From contig JAZKEJ010000153.1 in assembly GCA_040387095.1 (NCBI GenBank), positions 1-10,171 of the forward strand: 10,171 nucleotides of DNA, read 5' to 3'. The notes beneath the pieces are model-generated. The model did no database searches and was not told where the DNA came from. It worked only from the letters and a program-made list of their open reading frames with translations. Position 1 is the first letter of the stretch; each line of letters opens with the position of its first letter. Both the position numbers and the translations under genes were made by a program. This document shows, piece by piece, positions 7,631 to 10,171 of this stretch. The stretch is from Methylotenera_A sp040387095. Its GTDB lineage: Bacteria; Pseudomonadota; Gammaproteobacteria; Burkholderiales; Methylophilaceae.

Positions 7631-8527
7631 TTAAGCTAATAAGGCTTTAAGCAGAATCAGCGGCCAATCCCAAGCTTTTAGTTGTGGTCGGTGTTTAAAC
7701 ACATCGCCACGTACATTTTTTAATTTATATAAAATCCGGTCGCCGCCACCAATAATCATGCGCATTTCTAAGCCAATTCGTCCTGGCAAAATATGCTCTA
7801 GCGGTTTGCCTTGGTTTAACATATTTTGGGCGCGTTCGATATTAAACAGCATAAATTTTTCCCAGTTTTTATTGACATGCTGACTGGCAATTTGCGCTTC
7901 GGTTACGCCAAACTCTTGCATTTCATCCTGACATAAATAGATACGACTGCGGTGGAAATCGTTTTCAAAATCAATCGCCACATCCTGATAAAAGTTAATC
8001 AGTTGCAAAGCTGTGCAAACTTGGTTTGAGTAGATTAAATTTTCAGGTGTCGCCTTACCGAAAAGATGTAGCAGCAAAGCGCCAATTGGGTTGGCAGAAC
8101 GGCGGCAGTAATCCAGCAGCTCAAAAAAATTGGCATAACGCGTTTTAGTCACGTCTTGGCTAAACGCATCCAGCAAATCATAAAAAGGCGTTAACGGCAG
8201 ATTATATTCGTGCACCATATCGCCAAATTCGGTAAAAAAAGGTGACTTTGTTTTGCTGTTGCTTTTAATCAAATCCAGCTGCTGTTTAAAGCCTTGCAGG
8301 TTGGCAAGTCGCGTCGCGGGACGATGATTGCCTTCATCCGCAAAATCATCAGCTTGGCGTGCGAATGTGTAGATTAACGCGATAGGATTGCGCAAATGCT
8401 TAGGTAAAAAATGAGAAGCAACAGGAAAATTTTCGTAATGCGTCTGTGAAAGTAGCAAGCTGTCTGCAAGACTGTTATTCATTCCGTCTAAAACTTCTGT
8501 GCTTGCAATCTCGGTGTCTGTGCTCAT
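7631..8527 (-). CDS. hpnC: Hydroxysqualene synthase HpnC
   Basis: Second squalene/phytoene synthase-family protein, 298 residues; HpnC converts presqualene diphosphate to hydroxysqualene. The first acidic motif is RQADDFADEG (57-66) and the second QLINFYQDVAIDFEND (175-190), with Asp182 and Asp186. The NFYQDVAxD form is characteristic of HpnC and differs from the NIIRDVGED of HpnD. The N-terminal HYENFPVASHFLPKHLR is also typical of HpnC. I chose ATG 8527 over an in-frame TTG two codons upstream (8533). No Shine-Dalgarno is apparent. It is the promoter-proximal gene of the hpnCDE run and diverges from the phosphorylase gene, with 108 bp between the two starts. Confidence 0.9.
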   Translation of the reverse strand: MSTDTEIASTEVLDGMNNSLADSLLLSQTHYENFPVASHFLPKHLRNPIALIYTFARQADDFADEGNHRPATRLANLQGFKQQLDLIKSNSKTKSPFFTEFGDMVHEYNLPLTPFYDLLDAFSQDVTKTRYANFFELLDYCRRSANPIGALLLHLFGKATPENLIYSNQVCTALQLINFYQDVAIDFENDFHRSRIYLCQDEMQEFGVTEAQIASQHVNKNWEKFMLFNIERAQNMLNQGKPLEHILPGRIGLEMRMIIGGGDRILYKLKNVRGDVFKHRPQLKAWDWPLILLKALLA

Positions 8528-8635
8528 GTGCAAAGTATGCCATAAAACAGATAATTCCTACAACGCAAGCGGCGACCATGCGCTACAATAATCAAAATAT
8601 TCAGTCATTGCAGTCATTTATCAGTTAGGTTTTAT
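8528..8635. promoter_or_regulatory. Divergent intergenic region between hpnC and the phosphorylase gene
   Basis: This 108-bp gap must hold promoters for both directions. On the plus strand TACAAT (8584-8589) is a fair -10 box, about 47 bases before the phosphorylase start, without a good -35. A TAGG ribosome site (8626-8629) lies six bases from that ATG. On the minus strand, TATTGT (8590-8585) overlaps the same base pairs and could be a -10 for hpnC; TTGCGT (8568-8563) is another fragment of a minus-strand promoter. The sites are weak, so only the existence of divergent promoters is firm. CAGTCATT is repeated at 8602-8609 and 8611-8618. Confidence 0.4.
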
Positions 8636-9391
8636 ATGTTGGGAATCATCGGCGGTACTGGGTTAACACAGTTGGATAATTTAAAAATCACCAGGCGGCA
8701 AATTGCGCGCACTCCTTATGGTGAAGCTTCACAGCCGCTTATTTTTGGTGAAATCGCTGGCGTTGAGGTCGTTTTTTTAGCGCGACATGGTGGCGGTCAT
8801 ACTATTCCGCCGCATGCGGTTAATTACCGGGCTAATATTTGGGCTTTGCACTCTGTTGGCGTTACACATTTACTGGCGATTGCAACGGTAGGCGGCATCA
8901 GCATTGGCTTGAATGCTGGAGATATCGTGTTGCCACACCAACTTTTAGATTACACACATGGTCGCAAAAACACCTATCACGATGGCATCGAACTACCTGT
9001 TAAACATATTGATTTTACAGAACCTTATTCTGAAAACCTGCGTCAAATTTTCTTACAAGCGGCAAACCAAATCCAGCAGCCATTAATTGATAAAGGCGTC
9101 TATGCCTGTGTGCAAGGCCCAAGGCTAGAAACCGCTGCAGAAATTAATCGTTTAGAGCGGGACGGCGCAACATTGGTCGGCATGACAGGCATGCCTGAGG
9201 CGGCATTGGCGCGCGAATTAGATATAGATTACGCAGCATTATGTCCAGTTGCTAATCAAGCAGCAGGACGCGGCGACAGTGTTAATGGTATTCAGTATGA
9301 AGACATGCTGGCTAAATTAGACTTAACCATGCAAAAAGTGCGAATATTGATTGAAGAAATAGTGCGTGTTCATCAAGCACAATATTCATAA
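8636..9391 (+). CDS. S-methyl-5'-thioinosine phosphorylase (MTAP/PNP family)
   Basis: Trimeric-type nucleoside phosphorylase that splits a methylthio-nucleoside with phosphate, giving a purine base and methylthioribose-1-phosphate, a by-product of polyamine synthesis. The 251-residue protein has the phosphate loop IIGGTGL (4-10), RHGGGH (50-55), NYRAN (63-67), QGPRLET (160-166) and MTGMPEAALARELD (183-196). The base-recognition stretch reads CPVANQAAG (203-211). True MTA phosphorylases have an Asp-containing TDYD sequence here, whereas the Pseudomonas aeruginosa methylthioinosine phosphorylase has VVNPAAG. The Asn therefore points to a 6-oxopurine substrate. A TAGG site precedes the ATG by six bases. 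def follows after 38 bp and may share its transcript. Annotation as mtnP (MTAP) is the main alternative. Confidence 0.82.
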   Translation: MLGIIGGTGLTQLDNLKITRRQIARTPYGEASQPLIFGEIAGVEVVFLARHGGGHTIPPHAVNYRANIWALHSVGVTHLLAIATVGGISIGLNAGDIVLPHQLLDYTHGRKNTYHDGIELPVKHIDFTEPYSENLRQIFLQAANQIQQPLIDKGVYACVQGPRLETAAEINRLERDGATLVGMTGMPEAALARELDIDYAALCPVANQAAGRGDSVNGIQYEDMLAKLDLTMQKVRILIEEIVRVHQAQYS

Positions 9392-9429
9392 AACATAAGA
9401 AATAAATTGGTGTTATAAGGCAAATTAAA

Positions 9430-9963
9430 ATGGCAATCAAAACAGTTTTAAAAATGGGTGACCCAATACTGCTACAAAAAGCATCGCCAGTCACACAGTT
9501 TAATACCCCAGATTTACATGCGCTTATTCAAGACATGCAAGATACGATGGCGTATATGAACGGTGCCGGCATTGCTGCGCCACAAATCGGCGTGAGTTTG
9601 CAAGTGGTTATTTTTGGCGTTGGAGATAATCGACGCTATCCTGATGCAGAACAAGTGCCTTATACCGTGCTGATTAACCCAACATTAATGCCGATTCAAA
9701 ACGAAATGGATGATGACTGGGAAGGTTGTTTGTCTGTACCTGGCATGCGTGGGATCGTGCCGCGCTATACGCGATTGCATTACACTGGGTTTGATCAGTT
9801 TGGTGCGCCAATTGATCGATTGGTAAGTGGTTTCCATGCCAGGGTTGTTCAGCATGAATGCGATCATCTTGATGGCATTTTGTACCCGATGCGCATCAAG
9901 AATCTAAAAGATTTTGGCTTTAACGATGTACTTTTTCCAAATCAGGATATTCAAGACGATTAA
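9430..9963 (+). CDS. def: Peptide deformylase
   Basis: Metalloenzyme that removes the formyl group from the initiator methionine of new proteins. At 177 residues it has all three family motifs: GAGIAAPQIG (45-54), EGCLSVPG (98-105, with the metal-binding Cys100) and QHECDHLDG (141-149, the HExxH metal site with His142, Glu143 and His146). A loop around GDNRRYPDAEQVP (65-77) is longer than in E. coli Def, as seen in many second-copy proteobacterial deformylases. An AAGG site ends nine bases before the ATG. It is not beside fmt, the usual partner of the main def gene, so it may be a paralogue. That remains inference, because the rest of the genome is unseen. All catalytic residues are intact. 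Confidence 0.94.
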   Translation: MAIKTVLKMGDPILLQKASPVTQFNTPDLHALIQDMQDTMAYMNGAGIAAPQIGVSLQVVIFGVGDNRRYPDAEQVPYTVLINPTLMPIQNEMDDDWEGCLSVPGMRGIVPRYTRLHYTGFDQFGAPIDRLVSGFHARVVQHECDHLDGILYPMRIKNLKDFGFNDVLFPNQDIQDD

Positions 9964-9968
9964 TTGTT

Positions 9969-9977
9969 TGCTATAAT
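9969..9977 (+). promoter_or_regulatory. Extended -10 promoter for the tRNA-Ser transcript
   Basis: TGCTATAAT is a perfect extended -10 (TATAAT at 9972-9977). It is followed by a G/C-rich discriminator (GCGG), a feature of stable-RNA promoters under stringent control. The -35 is weak (TTCAAG at 9950-9955, 16 bp upstream, inside the def 3' end). Transcription should start near 9984, about 130 bases before the tRNA. Confidence 0.7.
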
Positions 9978-9985
9978 GCGGTCTT

Positions 9986-10012
9986 TCGCGAATAAGACAT
10001 TGTTATTCGCGA
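9986..10012 (+). other. Perfect 10-bp hairpin at the predicted 5' end of the tRNA precursor
   Basis: TCGCGAATAA (9986-9995) is the exact reverse complement of TTATTCGCGA (10003-10012), around a seven-base loop GACATTG. No T tract follows, so it is not a standard terminator for def. It begins within two or three bases of the predicted transcription start, so the RNA would carry a 5'-terminal stem. It could protect the leader, guide processing, or act as a palindromic protein site in DNA. Confidence 0.7.
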
Positions 10013-10019
10013 CTAGATA

Positions 10020-10076
10020 GGAAGAGTGGAAGTGCGCGAGGTTTTAATATCGGCATGCTACAGTCTTCAAGACTGT
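10020..10076 (+). pseudogene. tRNA-Ser-like fragment with a TCA anticodon-like loop
   Basis: This stretch repeats parts of the tRNA-Ser starting at 10117. TAGGAAGAGTGG at 10018-10029 is identical to 10115-10126, and the anticodon arm at 10055-10076 matches 10139-10160 at 20 of 22 bases. One of the two changes turns the anticodon position from TGA to TCA. The other makes the arm a perfect palindrome (ACAGTCTT, C, AAGACTGT). The D-arm part is 13 bases longer and unlike the real tRNA. No T-arm or matching 3' acceptor strand follows, so it cannot fold into a complete tRNA. It is best read as a degenerate half-copy or a structured leader. Confidence 0.55.
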
Positions 10077-10116
10077 TTCACTAACGGTCAAAAAGTAACA
10101 AAAGTTTTTTAATGTA

Positions 10117-10171
10117 GGAAGAGTGGCAGAGCGGTTTAATGCTACAGTCTTGAAAACTGTCGTGGGTGCGA
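10117..10171 (+). tRNA. tRNA-Ser (UGA), 5' part, cut by the window end
   Basis: The 55 visible bases give acceptor strand GGAAGAG (10117-10123), TG, and a D-stem GCA (10126-10128) pairing with TGC (10140-10142) around GAGCGGTTTAA. The anticodon stem ACAGT (10144-10148) pairs with ACTGT (10156-10160) around loop CTTGAAA, with anticodon TGA at 10151-10153. The start of the long variable arm follows (GTGGGTGCGA). The sequence is close to bacterial tRNA-Ser(UGA), which reads UCA-type serine codons. The T-arm and 3' acceptor are outside the window. Confidence 0.93.

Noticed and set aside
8528..8533. TTG start for hpnC at 8533
   Set aside because: ATG two codons downstream is the more usual start and no ribosome site favours the TTG.
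9986..10012. Intrinsic terminator for def
   Set aside because: The stem is perfect but no T tract follows; the next bases are GACTAGATAGG. It also lies downstream of a better-supported promoter.
10088..10112. Terminator-like A-rich then T-rich stretch before tRNA-Ser
   Set aside because: Only A-T pairing is possible, with no G/C stem, and termination here would cut off the tRNA from its apparent promoter.
10020..10116. Selenocysteine or suppressor tRNA suggested by the TCA anticodon-like loop and GGAAGAG start
   Set aside because: No T-arm (GTTCGA-type loop), long variable arm or complementary 3' acceptor strand follows, and the D-arm does not form the extended stem of tRNA-Sec. The block similarity is to the adjacent tRNA-Ser.

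Overview
The window reads as ordinary chromosome from a betaproteobacterium of moderate to low GC, most likely a methylotroph of the Methylophilaceae (Methylotenera-like). I infer this from the protein sequences (DnaB, RadA and L9 of betaproteobacterial type), the hpnCDE squalene module, a Pseudomonas-type methylthioinosine phosphorylase and the AT-leaning codon use. No 16S gene or database search was available, so the family assignment is tentative. There is no sign of phage, insertion sequences, CRISPR or recent transfer.

Layout, left to right. Positions 1-158 hold the end of rplI (ribosomal protein L9), closed by a strong intrinsic terminator at 177-204. Next comes a two-gene ABC exporter operon: the ATPase (307-1254) overlaps a multi-spanning ABC-2 type permease (1251-2561) by four bases (ATGA). 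Then follow the replicative helicase dnaB (2616-3998) and the recombination/repair ATPase radA (4022-5395), separated by 23 bp and probably co-transcribed. On the minus strand, converging on radA, lies hpnC (8527-7631), hpnD (7599-6751) and hpnE (6754-5426). These three enzymes convert two farnesyl diphosphates to squalene. Divergent from hpnC, on the plus strand, are a methylthioinosine/methylthioadenosine phosphorylase (8636-9391) and a peptide deformylase (9430-9963). The right edge holds a strong-looking promoter, a perfect hairpin, a tRNA-Ser-like fragment with a UCA 'anticodon', and the 5' part of a real tRNA-Ser(UGA) cut by the window end.

How the parts fit: rplI, dnaB and radA are an information-processing neighbourhood into which the exporter pair is set. 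hpnCDE is a self-contained lipid module giving squalene; no cyclase is in view. The phosphorylase and deformylase both touch methionine and purine recycling, but nothing in the sequence shows a direct partnership.

The most unusual signals are non-coding. The dnaB promoter has a perfect extended -10 six bases before the ATG, which predicts a leaderless mRNA, preceded by three repeats spaced one helical turn apart. The tRNA-Ser leader carries a 10-bp perfect hairpin at the predicted transcript 5' end, followed by a degenerate half-copy of the downstream tRNA. I did not find a convincing entirely new protein system.
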